The notes under the pieces are model-generated. The model was not told the DNA's origin. It made no database searches and saw only the letters and a program-made list of their open reading frames with translations. The translations under genes and the position numbers were made by a program. 64,000 bases of DNA from Microbacterium enclense. Lineage in GTDB: Bacteria > Actinomycetota > Actinomycetes > Actinomycetales > Microbacteriaceae. Positions 41,237 through 51,018 of this stretch are shown here, in pieces (the first letter of the stretch is position 1; each line of letters opens with the position of its first letter). Location: the NCBI RefSeq assembly GCF_001456955.1, contig NZ_KQ758468.1, positions 434,001-498,000 of the forward strand, read 5' to 3'.

Positions 41237-42931
41237 TCACGACATCAGACGCTCGCGAACCTCGCGCCGAAGCACCTTGCCGATGAGCGAGCGCGGCAGC
41301 TCATCGACGACGACGATGCGCCGCGGCACCTTGTAGGCGGCCAGCCGCGTCTTGCAGAAGTCGCGTACGGCCTCGGGTTCGATCTCGACACCGTCGCGCA
41401 CGACGATCGCCGCGGCCACGTCTTCTCCGCCGCGGGGCTTGGGGAGCGCCACGACCGCTGCCGCGTCGATGTCGGGATGCGAGACGAGGACGTCTTCCAC
41501 CTCGCTCGGCGCGACGTTGAACCCGCCCGTGATGATGATCTCTTTCAGCCGATCGACGATCGTCACGAACCCGTCGGACGAGACCGTCGCGATGTCTCCC
41601 GTGCGGAGCCACCCGCCGGGAAGGAGCGTGTCGGCGGTGTCGGCGGGTCGCTGCCAGTAGCCCTGGAAGACCTGGGGACCGCGCAGAAGCAGCTCGCCCG
41701 CCTCGCCCAGCGCGCGGTCGACGGAGGGGTTCTCGGGGTCGACGACACGGATCTCGGTGCTGGGGAACGGCACGCCGACCGTGCCCGGCCGCCGTGAGGG
41801 GCCGATGGGATTGCCGAGCGCGACGGGGGAGGACTCGGTCATGCCGTACCCCTCGACGAGGAGGCCGCCGGTGGCCTGCTCCCAGCGGTCGACGGTGGCG
41901 ACCGGCAGGCTCATCGCCCCCGAGATCGCGAACCGCACGGTGGTCAGGTCGATCGTGCCCCGTGCGGCCGCGCGGGCGAGCTGGTCGTAGATCGGCGGCA
42001 CCGCCGGCAGGAACGTCGGGGGGCTCTTCTTCGCCGCGGTGACGACGAGGTCGAGGTCGTACTTCGGAAACAGCACGAGCTTCGCCCCGATGCTCATCGC
42101 GAACGTCAGGCACAGGGTCAGACCGTAGGCGTGGAAGAGCGGCAGCACGCCGTAGAACGTCTCTTCACCGTCGTGGAGGCCGGGAACCCAGGCGCGGCCC
42201 TGCATCGCGTTCGCGCGCAGGTTGGCATGTGTGAGGATCGCTCCCTTGGGAGTACCGGTCGTGCCGCTGGTGTACTGCAGCAGAGCGATGTCGTCGAGCC
42301 GGGGCCCGGAGTGCTTCTTCGACAGGCGACCGTGCGTCGACAACGCCTTCCAGCGAGACGGTCGTTTCGACGTGGGCGCCGCGGTGAGCTGCGCGCGGGC
42401 CTGCCGTGCCTTCGCCACCGGGAGGCGCAGGGCGAGACGCTTGCCCAGCGGGAACGCCTCCGTGATGTCGACACTCACGATGTGCTCGAGCGCCAGGTCG
42501 GAGGGGAAGTCCGCGACGGTGTCGGCCAGCTTGTCCCACACGACGGCGAACCGAGCGCCGTGGTCTTCGAACTGGTGACGCAGTTCGCGGGCCGTGTAGA
42601 GCGGGTTGTGCTCGATCACGATCGCGCCGAGGCGGAGCGCCGCGTAGAACGCGACGACGTGCTGCGGACAGTTGGGCAGCACGAGGGCGACCCGGTCGCC
42701 GGCCCGCACGCCCAGACGGCGCAACCCCTCAGCGGCCCGTGCGACCTGATCTCCGAGCTCGACGTACGTCGTCGATGCGCCGAAGAACTCGAGCGCGACC
42801 TTCTTGCCGTACGTCGCGACCGAGGCCGCCAGCATCTCGGGAAGCGTTTGCGAGGGATCCTCGATCTCGAGCGGCACCCCCTCGGCGTACGACGTCGACC
42901 ACGGGCGCGAGGCGTAGGGGGAGTCCGGCAT
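41237..42931 (-). CDS. fadD: Long-chain fatty acid--CoA ligase (AMP-binding family)
   Basis: 564 aa from ATG after AAGGATGGAGTC. ANL-superfamily core motifs are in order: YTSGTTGTPKGAILTH (P loop, about 225-240), VEGYGMTESSP (A5), GWLRTGDIA with DRLKEIIITGG (A7-A8), and LIGKVLRREVRE with the catalytic Lys near the C-terminus. Similar to FadD15-type enzymes; chain-length preference is not visible. Activates fatty acids for degradation or lipid synthesis. Confidence 0.93.
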   Translation of the reverse strand: MPDSPYASRPWSTSYAEGVPLEIEDPSQTLPEMLAASVATYGKKVALEFFGASTTYVELGDQVARAAEGLRRLGVRAGDRVALVLPNCPQHVVAFYAALRLGAIVIEHNPLYTARELRHQFEDHGARFAVVWDKLADTVADFPSDLALEHIVSVDITEAFPLGKRLALRLPVAKARQARAQLTAAPTSKRPSRWKALSTHGRLSKKHSGPRLDDIALLQYTSGTTGTPKGAILTHANLRANAMQGRAWVPGLHDGEETFYGVLPLFHAYGLTLCLTFAMSIGAKLVLFPKYDLDLVVTAAKKSPPTFLPAVPPIYDQLARAAARGTIDLTTVRFAISGAMSLPVATVDRWEQATGGLLVEGYGMTESSPVALGNPIGPSRRPGTVGVPFPSTEIRVVDPENPSVDRALGEAGELLLRGPQVFQGYWQRPADTADTLLPGGWLRTGDIATVSSDGFVTIVDRLKEIIITGGFNVAPSEVEDVLVSHPDIDAAAVVALPKPRGGEDVAAAIVVRDGVEIEPEAVRDFCKTRLAAYKVPRRIVVVDELPRSLIGKVLRREVRERLMS

Positions 42932-43010
42932 GACTCCATCCTTCCAAGCCCCTCCGACATCGCAACGGCGCTTGACCGGAGCCGTGCCGGTCGTCTGCTT
43001 CGATGGGGAC

Positions 43011-43853
43011 GTGGCCTATCGCGCGCTGACCGAGACCGATCTGTCCACCTCGCCCGACTGGTGGGAGGGACGCATGCTGGCGCAGGACCTCTGGCGGGGA
43101 GACGAGACGCGCTCGGCCGTCGCTCTCGAGGGCGGCGAGATCGTCGGCGCGGGGGCGATCTGGTTGTCGCGCGTGCATGACGATCGGTTCTGGCTCGAGG
43201 TGGTCGTGCACCCCGCACATCGCCGGCGCGGGGTGGGTTCGGGGATGGTGCGCCATCTCGCATCCCTGCGCTGTCGCGACCTCCCGTTCGCGGCGCGAGG
43301 ATACGTCGGCGACGAGTCGCTGCGTTTCGCCGACGCCCTCGGTGCGACGACGGTGCAGGTGGTCCCTCCCGTGCGGGTGGATCTGAAGATGCGCGACGCG
43401 CTGCGCTCCGATTCCCGCGTGCAACCCCTCGCCGGAGTCGACCGCTCCCGGGTCGAGGCGGCCCACGCCGACATGTATCGCTGGGTCCACGAGTCGTGGA
43501 GTCCCGTCCGTGACGGTTTCGCCGACGCGCTCAACGAGGACCTGTGGAACGAGATCGACGTCGACGCGTCGTCGGTCGCCGTCGACTCCGCCGGTGGCAT
43601 CCTGGCACTGTCCTTGGTCTTCGTCGACAGCGATCCGGCGCTCGTCGTCACCGAGACCACCTCGCGTGCGCAACCCGATGGCGAGCTCCTCGTCGAAGGG
43701 TGCGTGCGCCGGTCGCTCGACCGGCTGGCCGATCGCGGACACGCCCGCGTCGACTTCGACGGGCACGTGAGCGACCCTCACTTCGTGCCCACGCTGACGC
43801 GTCTGCAGCCGGTCGGCCGGTGGTTCCGGCTGGTCGAGATCCCCGCGGACTGA
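43011..43853 (+). CDS. GNAT-family N-acetyltransferase (280 aa)
   Basis: The GTG with GATGGGGAC upstream is chosen. The earlier ATG overlaps the divergent fadD start and leaves no promoter space. The N-terminal half is a GNAT domain with the acetyl-CoA loop LEVVVHPAHRRRGVGSGMVRH in abbreviated form (RRRGVGSGM). The C-terminal half (about 130-275) resembles a second degenerate GNAT fold, as in mycothiol synthase-like proteins. Substrate unknown. Confidence 0.82.
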   Translation: MAYRALTETDLSTSPDWWEGRMLAQDLWRGDETRSAVALEGGEIVGAGAIWLSRVHDDRFWLEVVVHPAHRRRGVGSGMVRHLASLRCRDLPFAARGYVGDESLRFADALGATTVQVVPPVRVDLKMRDALRSDSRVQPLAGVDRSRVEAAHADMYRWVHESWSPVRDGFADALNEDLWNEIDVDASSVAVDSAGGILALSLVFVDSDPALVVTETTSRAQPDGELLVEGCVRRSLDRLADRGHARVDFDGHVSDPHFVPTLTRLQPVGRWFRLVEIPAD

Positions 43854-43896
43854 GCACCCCTCGCGCGGCTCGCACGATCGGCCTAGCCTGTCGGAC

Positions 43897-44208
43897 ATGT
43901 GCCGCAACATCGTTCCCCTGCACAACTTCACGCCCCCGGCGACGGATGCCGAATGCCACGACGCCGCGCTGCAGTTCGTTCGCAAGATCGTCGGGACCAC
44001 GACCCCGTCGCGGGCGAATCAGGCGGTGTTCGATCGCGCCGTCACCGAGATCACGGCATCCGTTCGCGTGCTCCTCGATGACCTCGTCACCGCCGCGCCC
44101 CCGAAAGTCCGCGAGGTCGAGGCGGCGAAGCGCCAAGCGCGCTCAGCGGAGCGTTACGAGGCGATCCGGGTGTTCCAGGAGCAGAAGCGAGCCGAACGGG
44201 CCGGGTAG
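43897..44208 (+). CDS. DUF2277 family protein (103 aa)
   Basis: Starts MCRNIVPLHNFTPPATDAEC, then LQFVRKIVGTTTPSRANQ, recognisable as DUF2277. All-helical small cytoplasmic protein with conserved Cys2 and His9. Basic C-terminus. Function unknown. Convergent with the lipoprotein gene, stop to stop 7 nt apart. Confidence 0.9.
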   Translation: MCRNIVPLHNFTPPATDAECHDAALQFVRKIVGTTTPSRANQAVFDRAVTEITASVRVLLDDLVTAAPPKVREVEAAKRQARSAERYEAIRVFQEQKRAERAG

Positions 44209-44215
44209 AACCTGC

Positions 44216-44878
44216 TCACCCCTCTTCGAAGCGCTCGAACAGGGGAGTGGCGTCGGGGCTCTCGAGATCCGGGATGCCCGTGTCCTCGGGCACCGCGGTC
44301 AGCGGGCCGCGCAGCTGGTCGAGGATCCCCGCGGCGTCGCCCGGCTCGCACGTTGAGGTAGCGCGAATCTCGAGCACGTCGACCGTGCCCTCCGCCGCCA
44401 CGCCCGGCAGCAGATCGACGTCGAGGCGGGCCACCCTCGCCTCCGGCTTGCCGGCCACGATGACGACGTTGTCGATGCCCTCTCCATAGGTGGGAGAGGG
44501 GGCAATCTGCCACCCGTTGGCGCCTATCCACGAACTCAGCTCCGCCATGCGCTCAGGCCCCTGACCATCGAAGGAGAAACCCTGCGGCAGTTTCCGCCGC
44601 AGGAAGAACTGGTAGCCGTCGCCGCACGACTCCGGAACGTCGCCGTACTCGCCGACACGCCATTCGCCGTCGAAAAGGTGCTTCTGCACGTCGGCCACCG
44701 CCGTTTTGAACTCGAGGTTGACCGCCTTCGCCTCCTCGAAGCTCGCGGCGCCGGTCGACGTTGCGTTCGGGGTTCCACTGGGGGACACCTGCGGACTTCC
44801 ACATCCGGTCAGAACGGTGGCGGCGAGTATCGTACTCGCGACGAATGCAGGGAATGAGCCCCGCCTGCGTAGAATCAC
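44216..44878 (-). CDS. Lipoprotein, unknown family (220 aa)
   Basis: GTG start with AGGAG 7 nt upstream, overlapping the upstream gene's stop (GTGA). Signal peptide LRRRGSFPAFVASTILAATV with lipobox VLTGC, then a Ser/Thr/Pro-rich linker. The folded part (about 60-210) has Cys pairs (PESCGDGYQF, TSTCEPGDAA). No family recognised. Probably exported and lipid-anchored. Confidence 0.8.
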   Translation of the reverse strand: MILRRRGSFPAFVASTILAATVLTGCGSPQVSPSGTPNATSTGAASFEEAKAVNLEFKTAVADVQKHLFDGEWRVGEYGDVPESCGDGYQFFLRRKLPQGFSFDGQGPERMAELSSWIGANGWQIAPSPTYGEGIDNVVIVAGKPEARVARLDVDLLPGVAAEGTVDVLEIRATSTCEPGDAAGILDQLRGPLTAVPEDTGIPDLESPDATPLFERFEEG

Positions 44879-45138
44879 CGGTCGGCTCCTGTCGTGTCGA
44901 GTGCTCTCCGCAGGCCGACCACGAAGTGCTTGAACGATTCCGCCGACGGATCGAGGTAACCCGTCTGCTCGACGGGCTCGTACTGCGGCACAGGTGAGCC
45001 GTCGATGCCGACGCTCCATCCGACGAACCCGTTCTTGACGCTTCTGCGGGCATCGTGGCTATCAGCCGGCTCAACGTAGTCACCGCGCGGCGATCCCCTC
45101 GCCCTGAACGACGCCCCGTAAGAACCGAACGACTGCAC
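44875..45138 (-). pseudogene. Possible truncated gene upstream of the lipoprotein
   Basis: An 87-aa frame from GTG (QSFGSYGASFRARGSP onward to ALDTTGADR) that overlaps the lipoprotein start by 4 nt. The same frame stays open upstream past the GTG with sequence LRTTFPG, but no credible start codon or ribosome binding site appears. A small hairpin (CCGTAA/TTACGG) interrupts it near 45173-45189. The codon use is less GC-biased than the neighbours'. It looks like the 3' remnant of a longer gene, or a small gene of unknown function. Confidence 0.4.
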
Positions 45139-45228
45139 CCCGGGGAACGTCGTGCGGAGGCACCGTAAACACCTTACGGGGCCGCCTCCTCCCGCGAAGG
45201 GTAGCCAGCGCGCACGTCGAGAACGGAC

Positions 45229-45264
45229 GACGCCCGCCCCCGCGAAACGGCGGGGACGGGCGTC
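45229..45264 (-). terminator. Terminator of glnA1
   Basis: GACGCCCGCCCCCGC (45229-45243) pairs with GCGGGGACGGGCGTC (45250-45264) with one mismatch and a 6-nt loop. It begins 19 nt after the glnA1 stop. Confidence 0.75.
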
Positions 45265-45282
45265 GACGTGATGCTGAGGCGA

Positions 45283-46707
45283 TCAGACCCCGAAGTACAG
45301 CTCGTACTCGAAGGGGTGCGGGCGCTGAGCCATCGGCTGGATCTCGTTCTCGATCTTGTACTCGATCCAGGTGTCGATGAGCTCCTGAGTGAAGACGCCA
45401 CCGGCGAGCAGGAACTCGTGGTCGGCGCGCAGGGCCTCGAGCGAGTCGAGCAGCGAGTTCGGAACCTGCGGGATGTTCGCGGCCTCTTCGGCGGGGAGCT
45501 CGTAGAGGTCCTTGTCGACGGGCTCGTGGGGCTCGATGCGGTTCTTGATGCCGTCGATGCCGGCCATCAGCTGGGCGGCGAACGCGAGGTACGGGTTGCC
45601 CGAGGCGTCGGGGGCGCGGAATTCGATGCGCTTGGCCTTGGGGTTGGTGCCCGTGATCGGGATACGGATGGCCGCGGAGCGGTTACCGGCCGAGTACACC
45701 AGGTTCACCGGCGCCTCGAAGCCCTTCACCAGACGGTGGTAGCTGTTGAGGGTCGGGTTGGTGAAGGCGAGGACGGCGGGCGCGTGCGCCAGCAGACCAC
45801 CGATGTACCAGCGGGCGATGTCGGAGAGCCCGCCGTAGCCGGTCTCGTCGTAGAACAGCGGCTTGCCGTCGTTCCACAGCGACTGGTGGGTGTGCATGCC
45901 GGAGCCGTTGTCACCGAAGAGCGGCTTGGGCATGAAGGTCGCGACCTTGCCCCAGAGCTCGGCGGTGTTCTTGACGATGTACTTGAACTTCAGGATGTCG
46001 TCGGCCGCGTGCAGCATCGTGTCGAAGCGGTAGTTGATCTCCTGCTGACCACCGGTGCCGACCTCGTGGTGCGAGCGCTCGAGGGCGAAGCCCGCCTCGA
46101 TCAGCTTCAGCGTGATGTCGTCGCGCAGGTCGGCCGTCTTGTCGACGGGGGAGACCGGGAAGTAGCCGCCCTTGTAGGGGGTCTTGTTGGCGAGGTTTCC
46201 GCCCTCTTCGACGCGGCCGGTGTTCCAGGCGCCCTCTTCGGAGTCGACCGAGAAGAAGCTCGAGTTCTGCTTCACTTCGTAACGGACGTCGTCGAAGATG
46301 TAGAACTCGGCCTCGGGGGCGAAGAACGCGGTGTCGGCGATGCCGGTGGAGGCGAGGTACTTCTCGGCCTTCTTGGCGACCTGACGCGGGTCCTTCGAGT
46401 AGATCTCACCGTTGCGCGGGTTGTAGATGTCGAAGATCATCACGAGGGTCTTGGCCTCGCGGAACTGGTCGACGTACGCCGTGGTCACGTCGGGGATCAG
46501 CTGCATGTCCGACTCGTGGATGTTCGCGAACCCGCGGATCGACGAGCCATCGAACAGCTGTCCGACGGTGAAGAACTCCTCGTCGACGGTCGAGGCGGGG
46601 ATGTTGAAGTGCTGCTGCACACCAGGAAGGTCCGTGAAACGGATGTCGAGGAACTTGACGTCCTCGTCCTGGATGAACTTGAGCACCTCGGACGAATCTT
46701 TGAACAT
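45283..46707 (-). CDS. glnA1: Type I glutamine synthetase, adenylylation-regulated (GSI-beta)
   Basis: Main ammonium-assimilating enzyme. 474 aa. Motifs: [42 protein letters not shown] block, [14 protein letters not shown], and NRSAAIRIP. Tyr402 in [11 protein letters not shown] is the site GlnE modifies. Single gene between its own terminator and a 123-nt divergent promoter region that carries a GlnR-type box. Ribosome binding site CTGGAGTCTTC. Confidence 0.97.
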   Translation of the reverse strand: MFKDSSEVLKFIQDEDVKFLDIRFTDLPGVQQHFNIPASTVDEEFFTVGQLFDGSSIRGFANIHESDMQLIPDVTTAYVDQFREAKTLVMIFDIYNPRNGEIYSKDPRQVAKKAEKYLASTGIADTAFFAPEAEFYIFDDVRYEVKQNSSFFSVDSEEGAWNTGRVEEGGNLANKTPYKGGYFPVSPVDKTADLRDDITLKLIEAGFALERSHHEVGTGGQQEINYRFDTMLHAADDILKFKYIVKNTAELWGKVATFMPKPLFGDNGSGMHTHQSLWNDGKPLFYDETGYGGLSDIARWYIGGLLAHAPAVLAFTNPTLNSYHRLVKGFEAPVNLVYSAGNRSAAIRIPITGTNPKAKRIEFRAPDASGNPYLAFAAQLMAGIDGIKNRIEPHEPVDKDLYELPAEEAANIPQVPNSLLDSLEALRADHEFLLAGGVFTQELIDTWIEYKIENEIQPMAQRPHPFEYELYFGV

Positions 46708-46799
46708 GAAGACTCCAGAGGTAGAACATTCGGGATCGGCGGGCCTCGCCCAGCCTCCTCGACCCTATACAGAACCGGTGTCTCGGCGATATCTCGCAT

Positions 46800-46815
46800 G
46801 TTTCCGGCATGTTAC
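46800..46815 (-). promoter_or_regulatory. GlnR box upstream of glnA1
   Basis: On the glnA1 strand the site reads GTAAC-N6-GAAAC, an exact match to the actinobacterial GlnR half-box pair gTnAC-n6-GaAAC. It lies about 93 nt before the glnA1 start. The divergent RDD gene starts 15 nt to its right. No glnR gene is in this window. Confidence 0.65.
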
Positions 46816-46830
46816 GTGGACCCGATTACT

Positions 46831-47268
46831 GTGGATGCCGTGACCGCACCCGCCGAGTACGAATACCCGGGCCAGCGGCTCGGCCTTCCCCGCGAGGGAC
46901 GCGGCTCCATCGCGCGCCCGGGCCGCCGGATCGCCGCTCTGCTGATCGACGTCGCGAGTGCCGGGCTCATCGGCTTCGCCTTCTTCTCGACCCCCGATCC
47001 CGTGACCGGCGTCCCGTTCGCGAATCCGGTCGCGGCGAACGTCATCTTCTTCGCGGTGCAGATCTTGTTCATCCCGCTGATCGGGGGAAGCCCCGGCCAC
47101 CGCATCATGGGCATGCGACTCGAGCGCGCATCCGGGGGGTGGGTGGGGGCGTGGCGTCCGATCGTGCGCACCGTGCTCCTCGCGCTCATCATCCCCGCGG
47201 TGGTGTGGGACGCCGACCAGCGCGGCCTGCACGACAAAGCCGTCGGCACCCTGCTCGTCCGCACCTGA
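46831..47268 (+). CDS. RDD family membrane protein
   Basis: About 145 aa. The first helix begins RRIAALLIDVASAGLIGF (the R-D motif), a second helix is ANVIFFAVQILFIPLIG, and a third (TVLLALIIPAVVWDADQRG) ends in the DQRGLHDKAVGTLLV block typical of RDD proteins. GTG at 46831 or 46840 could start it. Located between glnA1 and DUF4191, a conserved actinobacterial order. Function unknown, perhaps transport. Confidence 0.88.
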   Translation: MDAVTAPAEYEYPGQRLGLPREGRGSIARPGRRIAALLIDVASAGLIGFAFFSTPDPVTGVPFANPVAANVIFFAVQILFIPLIGGSPGHRIMGMRLERASGGWVGAWRPIVRTVLLALIIPAVVWDADQRGLHDKAVGTLLVRT

Positions 47269-47274
47269 CGATAT

Positions 47275-47308
47275 GACGAAGGCCCCCGCACCGGCGGGGG
47301 CCTTCGTC
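47275..47308. terminator. Perfect 15-bp hairpin terminator
   Basis: GACGAAGGCCCCCGC (47275-47289) pairs with 47294-47308 around a 4-nt loop, and CGTT follows. It serves the convergent RDD and DUF4191 genes. Confidence 0.85.
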
Positions 47309-47318
47309 GTTCGCGGGG

Positions 47319-48029
47319 TCAGCGCGGACGCGGTGAGCGCATCTTGGTCGGGTCGACGCCCTTCGGAATCGGCAACGACGACAGACCCTGCGAGACCGAC
47401 GACACGCGCTTGATGACGGCGGCCATGGTGGCACGGTCCACCTTCTTGGGCAGCGCCTTGATAGACGAGGCGAGCTTGGCGATCGGCACCTCGTCGTCGC
47501 CGTGCCCGACGTAGAGCACGGTGACGGGCACGCCCGAGGCGACGCGCTGCACCCGGCCGCGCTCCTCGCCCACGAGACGCGTCAGGCGGCTGCGGTTGCC
47601 CTCGCCGATGAGGACGACGCCGCCGCGCCCGATAGCGCGGTAGAGAGCCTCTTGCGTGCGCGGGTTCACCGCGACGGGCGTCTCCGACGCCTGCCAGTTG
47701 CGGCCGAGCGACGACGACAGCACGTGGCCGGTGGCACCCGGCATCCCGTCGATCTTCTTGTACATCGCGGTGGTCGACAGGCGCGTCATGGTGATCATCG
47801 CGGCCAGGATGCCAGCCAGCAGACCCGTGACACCCCAGAGGATGATGCTCCACACCGCCAGCGGCGGGATGAGGAAGCCGATGAGCACGCCGAGGGCGAT
47901 GCCCACGAGCACGATGCCCGCCAGCAGGAACGGCAGCCACCGGTACTCCTTCTGGGTGAAGGTGTAGAGCGTTTTGAGCTGCGAGAAGAAGCCCGGACGC
48001 TTCTCGGGCGTGGAAGTGCGAGCGGCCAT
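47319..48029 (-). CDS. DUF4191 membrane protein (236 aa)
   Basis: Recognised by FSQLKTLYTFTQKEYRWLPF and the paired helices VLVGIALGVLIGFLI and WSIILWGVTGLLAGIL, followed by a large cytoplasmic domain (GRGGVVLIGEGNRSRLTRLV). Conserved near glnA and lipA in actinobacteria (Rv2219-like). Function unknown. Confidence 0.92.
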   Translation of the reverse strand: MAARTSTPEKRPGFFSQLKTLYTFTQKEYRWLPFLLAGIVLVGIALGVLIGFLIPPLAVWSIILWGVTGLLAGILAAMITMTRLSTTAMYKKIDGMPGATGHVLSSSLGRNWQASETPVAVNPRTQEALYRAIGRGGVVLIGEGNRSRLTRLVGEERGRVQRVASGVPVTVLYVGHGDDEVPIAKLASSIKALPKKVDRATMAAVIKRVSSVSQGLSSLPIPKGVDPTKMRSPRPR

Positions 48030-48145
48030 GGCTCGATTCTATCTTCGCCGCCGCCCCCTCCTCCCCAGCGGCCCGATCATGCCCGCCATCCCCGATCGGA
48101 CCTCGGCGCGCCGCGGCCGCTGGCTCTCATCGACACCATCGGGGG

Positions 48146-49222
48146 ATGAGCAGTTCCACGGCATCCGTTCTCGTCGAACCGTTCGAGGCCTATCTTGATC
48201 GACGTTCGCGCAGTGACCTCCCCTTCGCTCCGGGCGAGATCGTGACCGTGGCTGTCGCACTTCTGCGCGGGTGCCGTCAGGCGACCGCGGCGTTCTCGGG
48301 TGTGCGGTGGTGGCTCCGGTCGGACGGATGTCCGATCGTGCGGGAGGAGGCGGAGGGCCCGGATGCCGTCGCGGCCACCGCCGACACCCTCGAGCGGGTC
48401 ACGGCGATCGCGTCCGACGAACCCACTCGGGAGATCCTGAAGCGAGCGCGGGAGAGCGTGCTCACGTCGCCGCCGCGGGACTGGGAATCACTCGAACGGC
48501 AGCTCTTCCGGTACGCCGAGCCCATGCCGCTCGTTCTGGGCCCTCTCACGCCGGCCGACCGTGAGCCGCGGCCGGCGCGCGCGCCTGACAACGCGGCGTC
48601 GGCGCCGCGCGTGCTCGCGCTCGTCGATGCGGACCTGGCGGATGCCGTTCGGGAAGTGCTGCGAGACGTCCGTGAACGCTGGCGCAGCTCGCGGGCCGTC
48701 CGGCTCGGTATGACCGGCGCGGTCGGCGCGCTCGTCGTCGTCGCGGCGGTGCTGCTGTGGCCGCAGTCGAAAGACGCGAGGGCGTCCGATCCCGGCGTTC
48801 TCCCCGCGGGAGTGAGCCGCATCACAACCCCGACCGGGGAGCCGGCGACGGCGTCGGCGCCGACGGCAGCGTACTCCACCTCGGCGGAAAGGGAGGCTGA
48901 GGCCTCGCCCACACCATCGCGAACCTCCGACCCTCTGCCGTCCGAAGACCCCGTCGAAGCCGCCCGGGCCCTCTTCACCGCTGTCGACCGATGCGCCGGC
49001 GACGCCGCCTGCGTGACCTCCTTCACAGAGGTCTCCGCCGGTATGCGGGAACCGCTCCCTCCCGGCGCGGCGGACGCCGCCATCGAGCTGATCGACGACT
49101 TCGGCGGGGTGTTCGTCGTGCGCCTCACGGTCGAGTCGACAGTGCACTACGTCACGGTCGTGCGGCAGGAAGACCGATGGCTGGTCCGCGCCGTCGGAAC
49201 GAGCGCGGACCAGCCATCATGA
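48146..49222 (+). CDS. Single-pass membrane protein, unknown family (358 aa)
   Basis: The cytoplasmic N-terminal part (1-190) is helical (EPFEAYLDRRSRSDLPFAPG). One membrane helix follows at about 191-208 (TGAVGALVVVAAVLLW), then a Thr/Ser/Pro-rich linker and an extracellular domain with two cysteines (DRCAGDAACVTSFTEV). The layout resembles anti-sigma factors or protein kinase accessory proteins, but no motif is diagnostic. Convergent with the E2 gene. Confidence 0.75.
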   Translation: MSSSTASVLVEPFEAYLDRRSRSDLPFAPGEIVTVAVALLRGCRQATAAFSGVRWWLRSDGCPIVREEAEGPDAVAATADTLERVTAIASDEPTREILKRARESVLTSPPRDWESLERQLFRYAEPMPLVLGPLTPADREPRPARAPDNAASAPRVLALVDADLADAVREVLRDVRERWRSSRAVRLGMTGAVGALVVVAAVLLWPQSKDARASDPGVLPAGVSRITTPTGEPATASAPTAAYSTSAEREAEASPTPSRTSDPLPSEDPVEAARALFTAVDRCAGDAACVTSFTEVSAGMREPLPPGAADAAIELIDDFGGVFVVRLTVESTVHYVTVVRQEDRWLVRAVGTSADQPS

Positions 49223-49239
49223 GCCGGTGTTCAGCGGTG

Positions 49240-50964
49240 TCAGTAGCCGAGGTCGCCCTCGAACTGCGCCGCCTCGAGGCGGGCCTTGACCGCGCCGAGG
49301 AAGCGGGCGGCGTCGGCACCGTCGATCGTGCGGTGGTCGTACGACAGCGCGAGGTACACGTACGAGCGCACGGAGATCGCGTCCTTGCCGTCGACCGAGA
49401 CGACGCCCGGCTTCTTCACCACGGCGCCGAGACCGAGGATGGCCGACTGCGGCAGGAAGACGATCGGGGTGTCGAACAGCGCGCCACGCGAACCGGTGTT
49501 GGTCAGCGTGAAGGTGCCGCCCGCGAGCTCGTCGGGCTTCAGCTTGTTGTCGCGCGTGCGCGCGGCCAGGTCGGCGATCTCGCGAGCGAGCTGCGCGATG
49601 TTCTTGTCGCCCGCCTCCTTGATCACGGGGGTGAGCAGACCGCGCTCGGTGTCGACCGCGATCGCGATGTTCTCCTGGGCGGGGTAGACGATCTCGTCGC
49701 CCTCGACCGTGGAGTTGATGATCGGGTACGTCTTGAGCGCCTCGATGGCGGCGATCGCGAAGAACGGCAGGAACGACAGCTTGTCGCCGGTCTTCTGCTG
49801 GAACTCGCCCTTCACGCGGTCGCGGAGCGCCGCGACCTTCGTCACGTCGACCTCGACCACGGTGGTCAACTGCGCGGTGGCCTGCATCGACGCCACGGCG
49901 CGCTCGGCGATGACCTTGCGCAGACGCGACATCTTCTGCGTCGTTCCGCGCAGCGGCGAGACCTCGACCGGGGCCGGCGCGGCGGCCGGGGCCGCGGCTG
50001 CGGGCGCCGACGACGCGGCGGGCGCGGCCTTGGCAGCCTCCGCCGCCTTCAAGACGTCTTCCTTCCGGATACGACCGCCGACACCGCTGCCCGTGACCGA
50101 GGCGAGGTCGACGCCCTGCTGCTGCGCCAGGCGACGCACCAGAGGGGTCACGTAGGTGATGTCGTCGTTCGACGACGACGCGGCGGGCTTCTCCTCCGCG
50201 GCGGGAGCGGCGGGCTTCTCTTCGGCGGCGGGAGCAGCGGGCTTCTCCTCGGCGGCGGGAGCAGCGGGCTTCTCCTCCACGGCGGGAGCAGCGGGCTTCT
50301 CCTCCGCGGCCGGGGCGGGCGCCTCGGGCTGCGCGGCGGGGGCCGCACCGCTGCCGATGCGCGCGAGCGCGGCGCCGACGTTGACCGTCTCGTCTTCCTG
50401 AACGAGGATCTCCTGCAGCGTGCCGGCAACCGGCGAAGGGATCTCGGTGTCGACCTTGTCGGTCGAGATCTCGAGAAGCGGCTCATCGACGGCGACGTCG
50501 TCGCCGACGGCCTTGAGCCAGCGGGTCACGGTGCCCTCGGTCACGCTCTCGCCCAGTTCGGGGAGCTTGACTTCGGTCGAGTCGCCACCGGCGGCGGGGG
50601 CGGACTGCTCGGCGGGAGCGGCCTGTTCAGCGGGCGCGGCCTCGGCGGGCGCGGCCTCCTGAGCCGGCTCGGACTCCTGCTCGGCCGGAGCCGCCTGCGG
50701 AGCGTCGTCCGACGACGCGGCACCCGAGCCGTCGCCGATCTTGGCGAGGACGGCACCGACCTCAACCGTCTCGTCTTCCTGGACGAGGATCTCCTCGATG
50801 ACTCCCGAGATGGGGGAGGGGATCTCGGTGTCGACCTTGTCGGTCGAGATCTCCAACAGGCCCTCGTCCTCCTGGACGGTGTCACCGACCTGCTTGAGCC
50901 AGCGGGTGACCGTTCCCTCGGTGACGCTCTCGCCGAGAGCGGGGAGGACGACGGAAGTGCTCAT
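49240..50964 (-). CDS. sucB: Dihydrolipoamide acyltransferase E2 (2-oxoglutarate/pyruvate dehydrogenase)
   Basis: 574 aa. Two N-terminal lipoyl domains each carry the lipoylated Lys in [14 protein letters not shown]. An Ala/Glu/Pro-rich linker contains five 9-residue repeats. A peripheral subunit-binding domain ([20 protein letters not shown]) and a catalytic domain with [13 protein letters not shown] (His and Asp catalytic) follow. Strong ribosome binding site. With lpdA and pepA it forms a leftward cluster. It may serve AceE and 2-oxoglutarate dehydrogenase alike, as known in Corynebacterium. Confidence 0.94.
   Translation of the reverse strand: MSTSVVLPALGESVTEGTVTRWLKQVGDTVQEDEGLLEISTDKVDTEIPSPISGVIEEILVQEDETVEVGAVLAKIGDGSGAASSDDAPQAAPAEQESEPAQEAAPAEAAPAEQAAPAEQSAPAAGGDSTEVKLPELGESVTEGTVTRWLKAVGDDVAVDEPLLEISTDKVDTEIPSPVAGTLQEILVQEDETVNVGAALARIGSGAAPAAQPEAPAPAAEEKPAAPAVEEKPAAPAAEEKPAAPAAEEKPAAPAAEEKPAASSSNDDITYVTPLVRRLAQQQGVDLASVTGSGVGGRIRKEDVLKAAEAAKAAPAASSAPAAAAPAAAPAPVEVSPLRGTTQKMSRLRKVIAERAVASMQATAQLTTVVEVDVTKVAALRDRVKGEFQQKTGDKLSFLPFFAIAAIEALKTYPIINSTVEGDEIVYPAQENIAIAVDTERGLLTPVIKEAGDKNIAQLAREIADLAARTRDNKLKPDELAGGTFTLTNTGSRGALFDTPIVFLPQSAILGLGAVVKKPGVVSVDGKDAISVRSYVYLALSYDHRTIDGADAARFLGAVKARLEAAQFEGDLGY
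50183..50317. repeat. Five tandem 27-bp units in the E2 linker
   Basis: Units start at 50183, 50210, 50237, 50264 and 50291 and each encodes AEEKPAAPA or a near variant. They lengthen the flexible linker between the second lipoyl domain and the binding domain. Copy number could vary between strains. Confidence 0.85.
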
Positions 50965-51018
50965 GGATATGTCTCCTTCGTACCGGATGCGGTATCTAGC
51001 TTAGTGACCGGTTGGCGG

